A DNA stretch of 64,000 nucleotides from Cyanoderma ruficeps (Eukaryota > Chordata > Aves > Passeriformes > Timaliidae): contig VZDJ01000047.1 of the NCBI GenBank assembly GCA_008694505.1, forward strand, positions 629,927-693,926, given 5' to 3'. This document shows, one piece after another, positions 50,667 through 63,200 of the stretch. Within the stretch, counting starts at the first letter, position 1; each line of letters begins with the position of its first letter. The position numbers and the translations under genes are program-made. Under the pieces are notes generated by a model. The model did no database searches. It worked only from the letters and a program-made list of their open reading frames with translations, and was not told the DNA's origin.

Positions 50667-51715
50667 CTTAAAAAAAGAAAAGAACAAAACTGAGATGGAT
50701 CAAACTTCTGTACCAAATGAAAATACATTTGCTCATGGCTTGACACCTGGGGGTCAGATTTAAAAAGTCTCCCTCTTCCTGCAGGCAGATCTGCTCCTGC
50801 TGCTGTGACCAGAACTTTGTGTTTGTGATCGTTCTCCATTTGATGACAAGTGTGCTGGGGCCACACCTGGCACTGCCTGCAATGTGAACAGCAGCTCTTT
50901 TTTATCTTTTTAAACGTTTTGGTCCTTCTCTGGGTTTGCTCTGAACAATCTGCAGAAAGTTAGGCTGTTCCTCCATCACCAACCTAATTCTTGGCTTAGC
51001 AAATCTGATGTAGTGGATTCCAGAGCCAGGGAATGAATTATCTTAAAACGCTCAAGATAAAGGTAACCCATTCTAGACTTCTTTTCAAGAAACAAAGGTG
51101 AGACCTTATGCTGCTCACCTCTGAAAATTAGATAATAATCTCACTTTGGGACATTTTAGGGAGAAACACTCATAGACTTGGCAAAAAACCTGTCAAATTT
51201 CATTAAAAATATAACTATTACATTTTTATAACGACAAATGACTTCTAAAAAGATCTGAAAGCTTTACCTTATTAGGAATATTGTTAGAAATCAGCTCTAG
51301 GAAAAACACCATTAGCAGCAAGTAAAATATGCAAATCTTTAGACAGAAAGGGAAGAGATTTAATGGGAGAATTACTTAAGGTAAATAATAGGTTCATCTC
51401 CTCACACCTTCTATTTTTTAAACATTTTTCTCCTTCCTGCCTACACAATTCACATATGGACACATCCCAAAGATATGTTAGCACTGAGCTACCTTTCTAT
51501 AGCTGTTTTTTTTAAAAATTAATTAATCTGTTATTTCCCCTACACAGAAAGCTGTGCCAATGCTATTCTGTGGGACAAACAGAGGCACCTTTTTCACACC
51601 TGTCTGCACTCTGAGTCCGTTTACCCCAATCAGATTTCAATCAGAATAATGGCAATGTGTGTAGGACAGGGTTAGGAACTGATATACACAATTCCTGGAG
51701 GTCCCAAAGCCTTAC
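50667..51715 (-). other. TENM1: Intron between EGF6/7 exon and microexon A
   Basis: A 1,049-bp intron. Next to the microexon the transcribed strand has a long, almost pure pyrimidine tract (ttcttttctttttttaag), which would help define so short an exon. The rest is AT-rich and shows no repeat or conserved frame that I recognise. Confidence 0.8.
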
Positions 51716-51901
51716 CGATGGTGCAGTGGTCCCCCTCCCATCCGGGGCTGCACTCACACCTGCCGTCCTTGCAGTGGCCGTGCTCGGCACAGTGGGAGTG
51801 GCACGTCCTCTCCTCGCAGGTGGGGCCCACCCAGCCCTCCTCACACTGGCAGATCCCTCGGGAGCACACGCCGTGGCTGCCGCAGTCCAGGGTGCACAGC
51901 T
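51716..51901 (-). CDS. TENM1: TENM1 exon: EGF-like repeats 6 and 7
   Basis: This 186-nt exon encodes 61 whole codons plus split codons at both ends. It holds two complete six-cysteine EGF-like units, one starting [16 protein letters not shown] and one starting [13 protein letters not shown], ending GDHCTI. Teneurin EGF repeats form the extracellular stalk; EGF2 and EGF5, which carry the unpaired cysteines for disulfide dimerisation, are not in this exon, and both units here have a full set of six. The acceptor reads cccgtgcag before AG-CTG-TGC, completing a GAG glutamate codon. The donor is CATCG|gtaagg, leaving one base. A minisatellite begins 44 bp into the upstream intron. The identity is secure; the numbering of the repeats follows the family layout. 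Confidence 0.95.
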
Positions 51902-51945
51902 CTGCACGGGAGAACACAAACACTCCGTGGGGGACAGCACTGCAC

Positions 51946-52116
51946 GCTGCAAACACGCTCTGCATCCAGGCTAACTCACTGCTGCAAACACACTGCATGC
52001 AGGGTAACTCACTGCTGCAAACACACTCTGCATCCAGGCTAACTCACTGCTGCAAACACACTGCACCCAGGCTAACTCACTGCTGCAAACACACTCTGCA
52101 TCCAGGCTAACTCACT
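51946..52116. repeat. Minisatellite, five alternating 35/33-bp units
   Basis: Five units at 51946-51980, 51981-52013, 52014-52048, 52049-52081 and 52082-52116, with lengths 35, 33, 35, 33, 35. Each begins gctgcaaacac and ends ggctaactcact or ggtaactcact. The two length classes differ by presence of ct before gcatcc or gcaccc. The alternation suggests duplication of a 68-bp dimer. The array starts 44 bp upstream (in transcription) of the EGF6/7 exon acceptor. Confidence 0.95.
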
Positions 52117-55100
52117 GCTGTACCAGCATCCCCCATCAGCTGCATCAGACGTGGGATTTTATCACTGGGCACAGACCTTGGCAATCTGGCTGCCTCCTTC
52201 TTTAGCAGTTACTGGTCAGGTCATTTATTTGTTTGGGGTGGGGGCTCCAAAAGGTGGGTTTGCAGAGGGTACAGTAACAGGTCTGAACCAGGAAACAATG
52301 GCATGAAAACAAAACCAGACTAACAATGACATCAGGCATCTTCCCACTAATTCTTCTGAGACTCAATTCTAAAATCTTCTATAAACTCAAATGCTGTGAG
52401 CTGAATTAAAGGATTGAGTGGCACATAAAATACATATAAGCAAACCAATCTTTTAGATACTCAAATGTTTGTAGTGATGACAGAGTGGCCTTCCCTTGAA
52501 GCACAGAGAGGCAGCAGGAGATGAGCCCCCTCACCCTGACAGCAGCATGCACATTACATGTACAGGCCATTCACATCCCCCTGGTTCTCAATGGCTTTTG
52601 AGGATTCAGACTTTGTTTTTCCTTCCTGACCTACATGAGCCAACTGCTAAGACACCAGGAAAGCTGTTTGAAGTAATTCCTCCTCCACTGCCCTCAGAAG
52701 GATTTCTCTACCTGGGCCCTGCAGAACAGCCCTGACTGTGACCTGGCAGGAAAGTCCTGAATTGTTTCAGTCCATCACCATACGCTAATTGCAGTTTTAC
52801 TTCCACATGTACTAAAGTTGTTCCATGTATACTAAATGAAAAGAATGGTTTCATTAGAGGAGGGTTCCATATAGTTTGAATTTATTTAGAATAATTAATG
52901 TAAAGACACAGGATTTGCTTGTTACCCTGCAATTAACCTGCTACAGAAACGTCTCCTCCTTCTTCCTCTTGGAAAGCAGCTGATAGCACTAAAGCATAAG
53001 CCAAACACTCATGTCTGCTCTGATTTCAAATGTCACTGCTACATATTTAGTTGTGGCAGGATTTTTCCCTTGACAGATCTTAAACAATGATCATTTACAT
53101 CTTGGAACTATTGTCTATAAACACCCTTAAAAGCATTTGTAGTGACAAATGCTGTCACTGACAGACCAAGGAAAGTTTTTTAAAGTTTAAATTGAAATCT
53201 TATCTTTCAATCATTTTAACACAAAGTAAAAAGCAGCACAGAAGTGGAACAGCACGGTGACATCGAGGACGTGCTGGGCTCTGTCTTGAGTGAGAGCTCA
53301 GCCCTTCTTTGTGTTGATAGCCAGGGTGACAGCACAGTGCACAATCAAAGGATGGGTGAGTGACAAACTGCAAGAGCCTTGTCCAACTCCAAGTCAGAAG
53401 CAGAAGGCATGGTAAAGAACATCACACAGAATTCAGTAAAAGCAAAGTGCTGTCCATAGGAAGTCAAAAATCAGCTATATAAAAAATAACTACATTTACT
53501 CTTTGGACAGGGAGTTGTGTTATACTGGAGTACAAGACAACAACAATTATCTGATGATACAATTCTGTGATATTCCTGGAAAACAATATGTAAGACAAGA
53601 AAAGGGACTATTATATTCCAATGAAAACCTGTGCTGAGTCTGGGGCATTGTACCTCCCTCAGCTACCCCAGCTGACCTGCAGTTCAGCCAAGTCACACTT
53701 TTTTGTCACTGAGGCAACCTTGAGATTTACATTCCTTTTGGTGATTTCACAAGGCTTCAGCACTGCTGTTTACCGTGATAATGTATTCTTCTGCCAAGCA
53801 AATCCGAGATTCTCCACAGACTTCCCATGCAAAGCAAGGGAAATCAAGCCTAACATCATCCTATTAATGCTGTGGTAGAACATGCAGCTTTAATCCACAG
53901 CTAATTCAAACAACTAAGATCAAAAAAAGGATTATCAGTTCAGGTTGTCCTGTTTTTAAATGCCAAACTATTTCTTAACTCCTCCTGCAGATAAACAAGC
54001 CCAGGAACCTCCTGCAGCAGGGGCCACACGAACATTTGTGTTTGCATTGAGAGTTTCTGCCAGACTGGACAAAATGAGACACTCCAGTGAGTGCCCAGGG
54101 CCCAACTGCAATGGGAAATCCTACAGGACCTTTATCTGGGTAAACAGCTTCAGATAAAGGTGATGTGGCAAAAATCCACACAGAAGTGAAGCTGGACACC
54201 GAGTCAGACATGATGCAACTGCTCAGTTCCCTGGAGCATCTTCCTCCTCCCAAAGCAGCTGCTCCTACAGGACACAGGAGCACCACAGAATGCAGCAGAG
54301 CCAGCAGTGGGGGAGGCCTTTGAGCTGTGGGTCAGTGCTGCAGCTGAGACTGCCAAAAACGCCTTCTCTGACTGAAACAGCTTCTCCTCTCCTCCTCTCC
54401 ATCCATCTCCTGGCTCTGTGGTCCCTGCCTGGCACTTAGTACATGAAAATGCTGAGGTGACTCAGATCATGGAACTGGCAGACAATTATTCAGGTTATTT
54501 TCCTGGGTTAATACCCGACAGCCAGCTGAGCTAAATCATCCCGAGGAGAGATCAAAGCAGCAACACAGGCAGCAACGAGGGAGGAGATGCAAACCCCAGC
54601 CTGGACAGAGACTGCCCTGCTGAGGAGCCACAGGCTGTGCCATGCCCTGACTGCAAAGGACAAGAGCAGAGGGACGACCTCTGTGAGGTGACAAAGAGGC
54701 ACAGTTTGGATTAGGTGACTCAGGGATGTCACAGCACCAGCCTTTCCCTGTGCTGTCCCACTACTGCCATTCACTCTCACAGTGTCCAGTGCCACGCTCA
54801 CAATTCCTGAAGTTCCTCCACCATGAGGGATTTCGGGCTTGTAGGCCACCTCTGCCCTGCCTCTCCTGTGTGTCACAGCTCACTGGGATCCACACCTGCA
54901 GCCTGGGCTGGGGCTGAGTCCCCCTCCTCAGCACATGGAAATTTTCAGGGCTCCCAGGAAACCCAGTCGACCAAATCCACAGTAATTCGTGGCCCTGTGT
55001 CAGTTTATTTTGCTAAAAGTTAATTTTGTCTTTGCACAAAGCTCAGCCATGCAGTCACTGTGAGCACAGTCCTGGGGGCTGGCCTCAGCCAACCCCTGCA

Positions 55101-56156
55101 GCTTCCCCCAGACTTTCATCAAACACAGTTTGCATCAAATCTCAGATTCTGAGTCCTTACACTCACAGCAATTAATGAAGAAGAGACTTCAAAGATGTTC
55201 AACTCGGTCTAGAATTTTTTACTGACACGTCCTCAATTCTGAATGCTCATTAATTTCTTGGAAAAAGGCAAATGTGAGCTGTGAACCATTATTTGTACAT
55301 ATTCCCGAGAAGGAGACAAATAGTTGATCATTCCTGAGCTAATCTAAAAAGCATTAAAAACGCACTCCACACTCTTCATTTTAATTACCTAAGTCAACAA
55401 TGAGTTCTTTCAAATGTGTTTTATAATAAGTTCCTACTTATGTGTTATGAAAAGGGAAATTAAAGCTAAATATTTTATAATTTGTAATGATAAGGGAAGA
55501 TTTCAATGCTAATTCAACATGTGTCAGAAATAACTCCTGGAAAATCATGCTAAGAATACAAAACTATATGTAAACAAAAGTGGCCAAATACCAGGAAACA
55601 CTCATTATACTTTTGTTCAGTGGTGAGTCTTGCTCTACAGAGTCTAAACTTTCAGCATTATATTAATAATTTTGCTATCCATTTTTAATAAGTGGTTTTC
55701 CATAAAGATTAGAAATTAATCTACCCTGACTTTCACCCAATAACCTTAACTGCCAGAGGCAGCAAAATCACCTATCTAGACCTAATAAAGAAGTTTTCTC
55801 AATTTAAATATACATTGCATTTAATAAGTTTGCATGATAATTTCAACAATGTTCCTGAGCTTTTTAAATTACCTTCCTGCTGTGTCCTGGAGACAACCCT
55901 GTTCTGGCTTTCATTTTCAGCAACTGACTTTATTAATATAATTTTTTACACCACAAAAAAGTTCAAAAATGTAAAGTTTTAGGAGTTTCAAAAGCACTTG
56001 AGCTTTTTTTTTCCCCTCCCCTGTAAAACCAAATGGAAATTTGTTCCCCTTAAAGAAGGTCACCTAGGAGTGCACTGTTGAGGTTTCATGCAGACATCAA
56101 GCTGTACATGTCTGTACTAGAGGAGATGTTATTTTGATGGTGCAACTTATCTCATT

Positions 56157-56338
56157 TTCCCAATTCCCATCAACTTCTTTGGCAATTTGGATGTTAACTG
56201 ATCTTCCCAATTTCCATAAACTTCTTTGGCAATCTGGATGTTAACTGATCTTCCCAATTCCCATAAACTTTTTGGCAATTTGGATGTTAACTGATCTTCC
56301 CAATTCCCATAAACTTTTGGGCAATCTGGATGTGAAGT
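56157..56338. repeat. Minisatellite, four units of about 47 bp
   Basis: Units start at 56157, 56204, 56251 and 56297, each opening with ttcccaatt and containing ggcaatttggatgttaactg or close variants. The first two are 47 bp, the third is 46 bp, and the fourth decays after ggatgtgaag. It lies in the intron upstream of the EGF6/7 exon. Confidence 0.93.
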
Positions 56339-56427
56339 GGCCTCGGGTTTTCCAGCAGTGTCACAGTGTGGTAGTTAGGTGTGTAAGTTTTTACATTCTT
56401 AGTCAAGCACAGCCATGCCAATAAACC

Positions 56428-56550
56428 ACCCCTGGAAGAGTCCAAGGCCAGGCTGGATGGGGCTTGGAGCCTCCTGGTGCTGCAGAAGATGCCTTTAGGA
56501 TGATCTTTAAGATCATCCAACCCAAACCATCCTGTGCTCTCTGGCCAAGC
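56428..56550 (+). mobile_element. Diverged CR1 LINE 3'-end fragment
   Basis: Recognisable pieces are ccaaggccaggctggatggg, gatgatctttaag and atccaacccaaaccat, in the order expected for a CR1 3' end. The middle is divergent. The copy has acquired a near-perfect hairpin around the gatgatctttaag motif. Confidence 0.75.
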
Positions 56551-57812
56551 AAGGGACAGCTTTTTTAGGGGCAACACAGCAGAACCCCAGGGGTTCTACC
56601 AGTGCCCAGTGCCACCTGCTCCTCAAGCCTGAGATGGAGTCAAAGGGGTTTGCAAGTGTCTCCAAAACATTAATGCTGAAATGGTTCTGTGTCAGCTGCC
56701 AGGCTTTGTGATTGTGTTCCCTTTGGAAAACTCAGGTTCCAGTGGAGAGGCAGCAATGGTGCATTGCCTCTGTTCCCTGTCCTCCACACCCCCAGGGAAC
56801 AGGGGATGGGAACCTGCCACAGAACCCCCTGTGGAACGTACTACAACCAGAAATAAATCAACAGGATAGATCACCACCAAATGAGTGATCTGTTTTAACA
56901 TAAATTATAAAGAATAGAGCTGCAAAAGACTTCCCAGGATCATCTATTATTGTTTCAAATTAAATCATGCCTGGCATCCCTGAAAAGCTCCCAGCAACAG
57001 AGACCAGGACTGCACTGTGACAGGCAATTCATACCACTATCAGAACATCTTCACACACAAATATTCTCTCAATCTAAACTTCTCTTGCTGCAACATTCCT
57101 GATCCTTCTCCTCATGCGTGGCATGCTAATATCTGACACTGAAATTCACTAAAGGTCGCCTCACAATACCACAACAATAACGTGCTCTAGTTGGGTGAAT
57201 AAATTCAGAGCAACTCTTTCTGCAAAACTATTGCATTGAATTTATTATCATACATCTCTCCAAAATAATTTTCAGTCATTTCCAAAGATTCTGTTCTTGC
57301 CCAAAGTGGGACATGGTGGCCTATCCCAACAAAAGACTCAGGGAGTGAGATTCATCTCACCTGAACTGAAACATTTGTCTGAAATGCTTTTCTTTCACAG
57401 TCTGTCATCAGACTAGAATGCTTAAATTTATTCAGCCATTGATATTTATCTTTTCTGACACTGTCACGAAGCAAGACTGTAGCATGCATATAAAGCTATG
57501 TTAAGCCAAAGAAAAATTATTTGGAAAAAATCTTAAGGAGAAAACAAGTTCAACTTTAAATTGTGTCTGCCCTCGTTTCCAGCTGTGAGCAATGTTAGAG
57601 AGGCTCACAGCATATTCCAACTATTTACAGCTTTCCATGAATTCCACAAACATGGACATGCCTTAGCCCCCTCAAATACCATTTTTTCATGCGCCTTCCT
57701 GATGTCTTCTAATACTTTAATTCATATTCAGTGCCCCCTTTTCTGCATGATTACATGACTGATAACCTGTTTCTGTTGCCTCCAGTAGATCTCTGGGTTT
57801 TGTTATGAAATG

Positions 57813-57846
57813 TTAGTTAGTTACTTAGTTAGTTAGTTAGTTAGTT
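57813..57846. repeat. TTAG microsatellite
   Basis: About eight TTAG units with one interruption (ttactt). No gene context. Confidence 0.9.
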
Positions 57847-59997
57847 GAAATGTTATGTTAGTGAATCCAGAAAATAAGCTCAGAAAACAAATGGGGGGAC
57901 CTAAACTTCACCCAGCCCTGATCATTATTTGGGATAATTCAGACACAATCATTGCATAATTATCAGCTACATCTACCAAAGACAAAACCTCCCCAAAATG
58001 TCTTTACTCCCCAAACATTACCTCATTTTAAACCTTCCTACCGTAAGTCCTATGTAGAAAACCCTCCTGGTGTCTTGCCTTGCAGTCACCTAAACTACCT
58101 TTCTTATCTTCTCACCACAGGCCACAGCACAGAAAATAAAATAAACCCACTGGAACTGAAATGCCATATCCTTCCTGTTTGTTTTGAAACTCACAACATT
58201 TCGCTATCCATACAGTGCTGGTTTTAATTGTGTCCTGGAAATAATCCTACCATCATCCCATTGAACTTATTCTTGATGCATTAGGTACCCCAGCACCTAA
58301 TGAGATATTATTAATATAATGCCTCCAGTAGGAAGGCTGCCTTTGGCACTACTGTGTATCACAAGATATGTGAGTGCAATTGCATATAAAAAGCCCTGTA
58401 AGGCAGTTTCTGACAATGCTACATCTATTTACAAGTATCCTTTCGAAACTGGAAGCCTCAATTTGCTTGAAAATTTATTTGTGTAGAAAAGTAATCAGTG
58501 GACAGACAGAAAGGTCTAGAGGGCAAATACAACAGAGGCTGGGGAAATGACAGAGCAACTTTTTCCCCTTCTGAGATCTTTTATCACACTTTTCTCACTC
58601 AGCTTTATTTTTCATCTGATGAAGATTTTCTTCCTGATCCAAATCCAATTTATATATATAAAAACCCCTCACTCTATATCGATTTTGCTGCGGTTCAAAA
58701 TGGTATTTTTACAGTACAAAAAATTTAATCAATACAGCCCGAAGAAGCTGGACTGGTAATGGTAAACATACTAACAGATATTTCATTTCAGGCAGCCAAA
58801 GCACTGGAAATTGATACCACTGAAAGGAATCCTCATTTGGCACTGGGAACATCTCTGTTTACCCAGCCATAGCTGGGTGTGAAGGAGAATACAACTGTGC
58901 TGGGCCTGCACAAGAGACCTCAGCTGCACACCTTGTCTCCTCCTCACAGATGATACAGCCTGGACCAGGCCAGGGTGGGCAACGTTCCAAATAAATGAGC
59001 ACAAGTGTAACCTGACAGCAAGGAAGATCAGACTGACACAAGGGCAAGGAGAAGCACACAGAAATCTGACCAGGACCTTTGTTAAACATTGTTGCCCAAG
59101 TAAATGTGGAGCTTCCTTGTCAAATTTGGTCCCGTTTTATAATTTGTCTTCGCTGTTTCATTTCGAGCTGCATTTGTAGCAAAGCAGTGAGACGTCAGTC
59201 ATCACTGGAGACTCAGACCCCGACTAACAAGCTCTGAAACCCTCTGAACACCCCAAGAGCCACAAAGGGAAGTGCTGTGCAACGTCTGCCTTGTTGGATG
59301 TTTTGTTTGACCGGGAGACTGGAATGAAAGCGGCCCAGAACAACCTGCCATGAGCCCCAAGGAGCGAGATGAAACCAAAGCCCCTGTGCCCCCTCACGGA
59401 GGGGAAAACGAAATTCACACTCCTTGGGCTGGAAAGCCACTTGTGCAGGAGAAACGGGAAACCTGCTGAGTAAGTGACAGAGCACGAGAATCAGGGAAGG
59501 ACGAGGTGATAACGATGAGAAACACGGAGAACCACCACGGCTTTGTGGGGAAAAGGGAAGAGGCAAAGGGATGGCTCAGCAGGTCCATTCAGTGCAGCTG
59601 TCTCTCAGGTACAGCCTGAACTAATCCAGCGTCAGAAGAAAATAAAGGTTGTGAGACATCTATTTTCAGCAAAAGTTCACCAGGATGTCTGAGGGGATCA
59701 GGATATGTCAATGTAAGCACTCAATCTTCTGTGGTGCACAGAAGAGCCATTCAGACTCATCTGTGTAAAAGCAGTGGCAACCCACAAGTGCCAGAGATGC
59801 CTTTGGTGCCCAAACCAGACACTGGGCTGGCACTCAGAAGGAAAGGGGATAATGATCTGCAGAATGGACATCTATGCCCTGAGACCAAATGCTTTTAAAA
59901 GAATGTGAATTTTACCTTAGTTTTTTTCACTGAGGAGCCAGTCTACAGGGACAGAGAGAAAAGGGAGCAAGGAAGAGGGAGAGAACAGGGGGCACGT

Positions 59998-60240
59998 AGT
60001 GACAGGACACAGGGCAATGGCTTTAAACTGAAAGTGAGTGGGTTTAGATCAGGTATTAGGAAGAAATTGTTAACTCTGAGGGTGCTGAGTCACACACACA
60101 GGTTGTCCAGACAAGCTGTGGGTGTGTCCAAGCCAGGCTGGAAGAGGCTCTCAGCAACCTGACCTAGTGGAAGATGTTCCAGTTCACAGCAGGGAAGTTA
60201 GAGGGTGCCTTTAAACCCAAGTCATTCTATGATTCAATGA
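59998..60240 (+). mobile_element. CR1 LINE 3'-end fragment
   Basis: The segment runs gggcaatggctttaaactg, then gtttagatcaggtattagga, agaaatt, caggttgtccagacaagctg, gcaacctgacctagtggaag, and ends in attctatgattcaatga. Order and wording match the 3' untranslated end of avian CR1 elements as I know them, including the short repeated tail. It is truncated at the 5' end, as usual. A purine-rich stretch (59940-59997) just before it may belong to the same element. Confidence 0.88.
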
Positions 60241-63200
60241 AACAGTGAATCAACTAAAACAAGGCTTTGGTCTATGTGTTCCCAACAATCCATCTTCATT
60301 ACAGGAAAAGTTATTGTGAGAAATCAAAGGTCATTACCAGCTTCTAAGTAACATCCCAGGTTCCCAGGCCAAAGCAGATGAAGAAGCTGGCCTTGCTTCC
60401 TTCTGTTCTAGCACAAATCAACAGCTCCCTGGACAAACCCAGCAGTAAGGCAGAAGCAGCTCTTGCACAAAACCAAGGAATGCAGCCTCAGCACAAGTTC
60501 CACAGCGCTCAGCACCTGCCTGGGAGCTCTGTGTCCATCCACAGCAGGGAGAAAACGCCCCTGTGCTCTCAGCTGGGCCTGTGCAGGTGACAGCAGGCAC
60601 AAAGAGCTCCCAGGAAACAAAGCAGAACCTCCCGTGTGTCAGCAGCACAAACAGAAATAGCAGCTGGCAGCTGCTGCCAGACCAAAGGTGCAGCTCGTGA
60701 CTTGCACTGGGGAGCCGGGCCTGAGTCCCCCAGGGCTGGCAGGGCACCCCCAGCCTGCCCACCCCTCCTCAGGGCACTTCTGAGCTCAGCATCCACAAGA
60801 CAGGTGAACAACCAGCTCTCTGCACTCCCCCAGGAAATGATTCTGGACCCTCAGGTGACAGACTCTGTTTTAACAATCTGCTTATAAAGTAACCAAGGCT
60901 TCCTGCACTGAAGAGTGACACACCCAAAGGTGACACACTGCAGCTACGGGACACAAGGACTGATTGCCCCCTGCCACTAAAATATTCCTAGACAATTATT
61001 ATAGATTTACTTCTATTTAAAACATATTACTCAAGCCAAAACATTTAAGCAAATGTCCTTAAGAAGGGCAGAGACTGGAAAATCCTTCCACGCCTACAGA
61101 TATTACCCTGGCAACAATATACACAACCAGACCCCTTAGAAATGCAGCATGGAGGGAAGTTCTCCTGGGTTTGACTTTTACCAAGAGCAATTGCCTATTT
61201 TCAGAGGAAGTTAAAATTCACAGACACTGCTGCACAAATATGTTGAAATTATAGCTATTTCTGTACAACACTTGCCATGACAACAACAAATATTATAAAT
61301 ATCTGCTTTTTAGGGAATGATGCAGCACATTTTGCACAGTAGATGTTCTGAAATTCACTGAAGGACAAAACCTCTCGTTGTCTTAGTGCCCTTTTATACC
61401 CTTGCTCTACCAATTCCCATTTGTGCTTTTCCAGCTGAGAGAAAACAGAAGCTCACTCTAACACAAGAACCCTCCTTTAAAAGACAGTGGTATGGATAAT
61501 TTCTGAGAGTTTCATCTCTGGGTTCAGCTTAGCAAATGGAAAGTGGAAGATTTCCTGTGCCATTCCTGCTCTGTTGTTCACCTGGGCTGCTTTTCCCCCT
61601 CCACTGCAGCAGCCACCAGCAGAACATTCCCACAGCCTCTCAACCTCAGAGCCCTCTTTCACAAAGGGTTATTGTGGGGTAAAAGCCTTCACAGTCAGAG
61701 TTTCCCTCCTGACATTTCCTTGGACACAGACTGTTCATGACAGCCCTTTCCATCCTGGATCCTGTGGTTGTTTTAGCACGGCTCTTAATCCCCGCTCAGC
61801 AGACTGACTGGGGTGTAGGTGACAAAGGTTGAGATGTAAAAGAGGGATGCAGGCACTTCACTACAAGTATTCACCCTTAAAGCCCTTGCTTACCTAATTC
61901 AAAGGTCCTTGAACCACTCTGGCACCTGAGCTGCCACTAAAATCCCACTTATTCACCACGTTTGCTACCCGACAATGACAGCAGCGTCATGTGAAGAGCT
62001 GTGGTGTTGCAGCCTGTAGGACCTTGCAGGACCTTGCAGGACACACACAGCACAGGGAGGGGACGTCCCTGACAGGATGAGCTCTCTGCAGAGGCACCAT
62101 GCCCTGAGACAGGAAAGGCTCTGTCAGCTGCCCTGAGTGCAGGGTAATCAGAATAATTGGGATATCTCCCCCCTGGGTGAGCCAAGAGCTGCTGAGATAG
62201 AAGCCCCAAAACTGGGGCTGTGGATTCCACCCTGTGGGAGAAGGAACACCTTGCTGTGGACTGGACCAGGATTTACAGAAGCTGACTTAACTAAATTGCA
62301 TTTTCACTGGAATGAGGAGCATTTCCATTAATTGCTGAATGAGGTGCAGACAGCAATAGATTAAGAATCTTAATTTTCAGGAAGAAAAAGGAAAGGAAGA
62401 GCCATTATTTTTGGCATATCTGCAAAATAAGCAGCAATCAGTTGAAAAACACCCCATGTTTCCTCATTGTATATCTCATAGCCTTGACTTATCCCATTTC
62501 CTAGATCAATACATTACTACATCAGGTATTTTTGGTTCCCTGTGGACTGATTTAAACATGTTGGATAATTATTTTTTATTGGAGTGCTTCTTCACTGCCT
62601 TAAATTTCTCCTGTTTTAAATTCTGCAGCAACACATATTAAGTGTTCCAATCTTTAACTTTGAGTATGTTTTTAATAGAAACCTTGCTCACCAGACACAT
62701 TTTTGCAAACTCTTGCAACTCTACAGGAGATACAAAAATCAAACTACTCACACATTGGGTTTTTTTTTTTTTCTTTTCAATGAAATATACAGTAGTAGGG
62801 AAGAGCCTTTCTACAATGCCAGACAATGTACAGCAGGGGAACTTCAATCATCCATTTAATTAGCAGAGCAGCAACAGGCAAAGCTCCTCACAAATTACAG
62901 AAAGAGGACAGTTAGATGAAATTAAGCAATTCCATCATTTCTAAAGGACAAAACAGTGAAGGACATTTCTGGTATAATTAAAAAGTTCTTGAGATTTGTC
63001 TGAAATAGGGAGCAGGGTGGAAGCACCAACTGAGCAATCCACGGAAAATGCACGACATTCCATCATGCACCAAGGAAATTTCAAGGCTATTTTCACTACT
63101 GCAGGCTCTTGGTAGTGAACATCCCTGTCCTTGGCAAATGAGAGTGACTGACACCCCGACACTGCAATTCCCTAAACCTGAAGAGTTTCTGATTACGATG

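Larger units (their letters stand above)
6640..51901 (-). other. TENM1: TENM1 gene body, partial (12 internal exons)
   Basis: Twelve exons are joined in one frame on the minus strand and encode about 675 residues of a teneurin. The exon series gives, in order, EGF6, EGF7, microexon A, EGF8, Cys-rich linker, TTR-like domain, FN-plug, and the first NHL blades with microexon B. The paralogue call rests on residues I recall as teneurin-1 rather than teneurin-2, -3 or -4: [18 protein letters not shown] in EGF6, QVGWSG and VVMEM in EGF8, [15 protein letters not shown] in the linker, and EKRTLWLPWN with SCPERGT in the TTR/FN region. All borders are GT-AG and no stop or frameshift is present, so the locus looks functional. 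Neither the start codon nor the 3' end is in the window. Confidence 0.93.

Noticed and set aside
51946..52116. CRISPR-like array
   Set aside because: Units are contiguous with no unique spacers, the context is a vertebrate intron, and lengths follow minisatellite behaviour.
54508..54876. A 122-codon minus-strand frame upstream of the EGF6/7 exon, considered as a possible EGF5 exon
   Set aside because: It lacks the six-cysteine EGF pattern and splice borders; the preceding EGF exon must lie outside the window.
57813..57846. Interstitial telomeric repeat
   Set aside because: The unit is TTAG, not the vertebrate TTAGGG.
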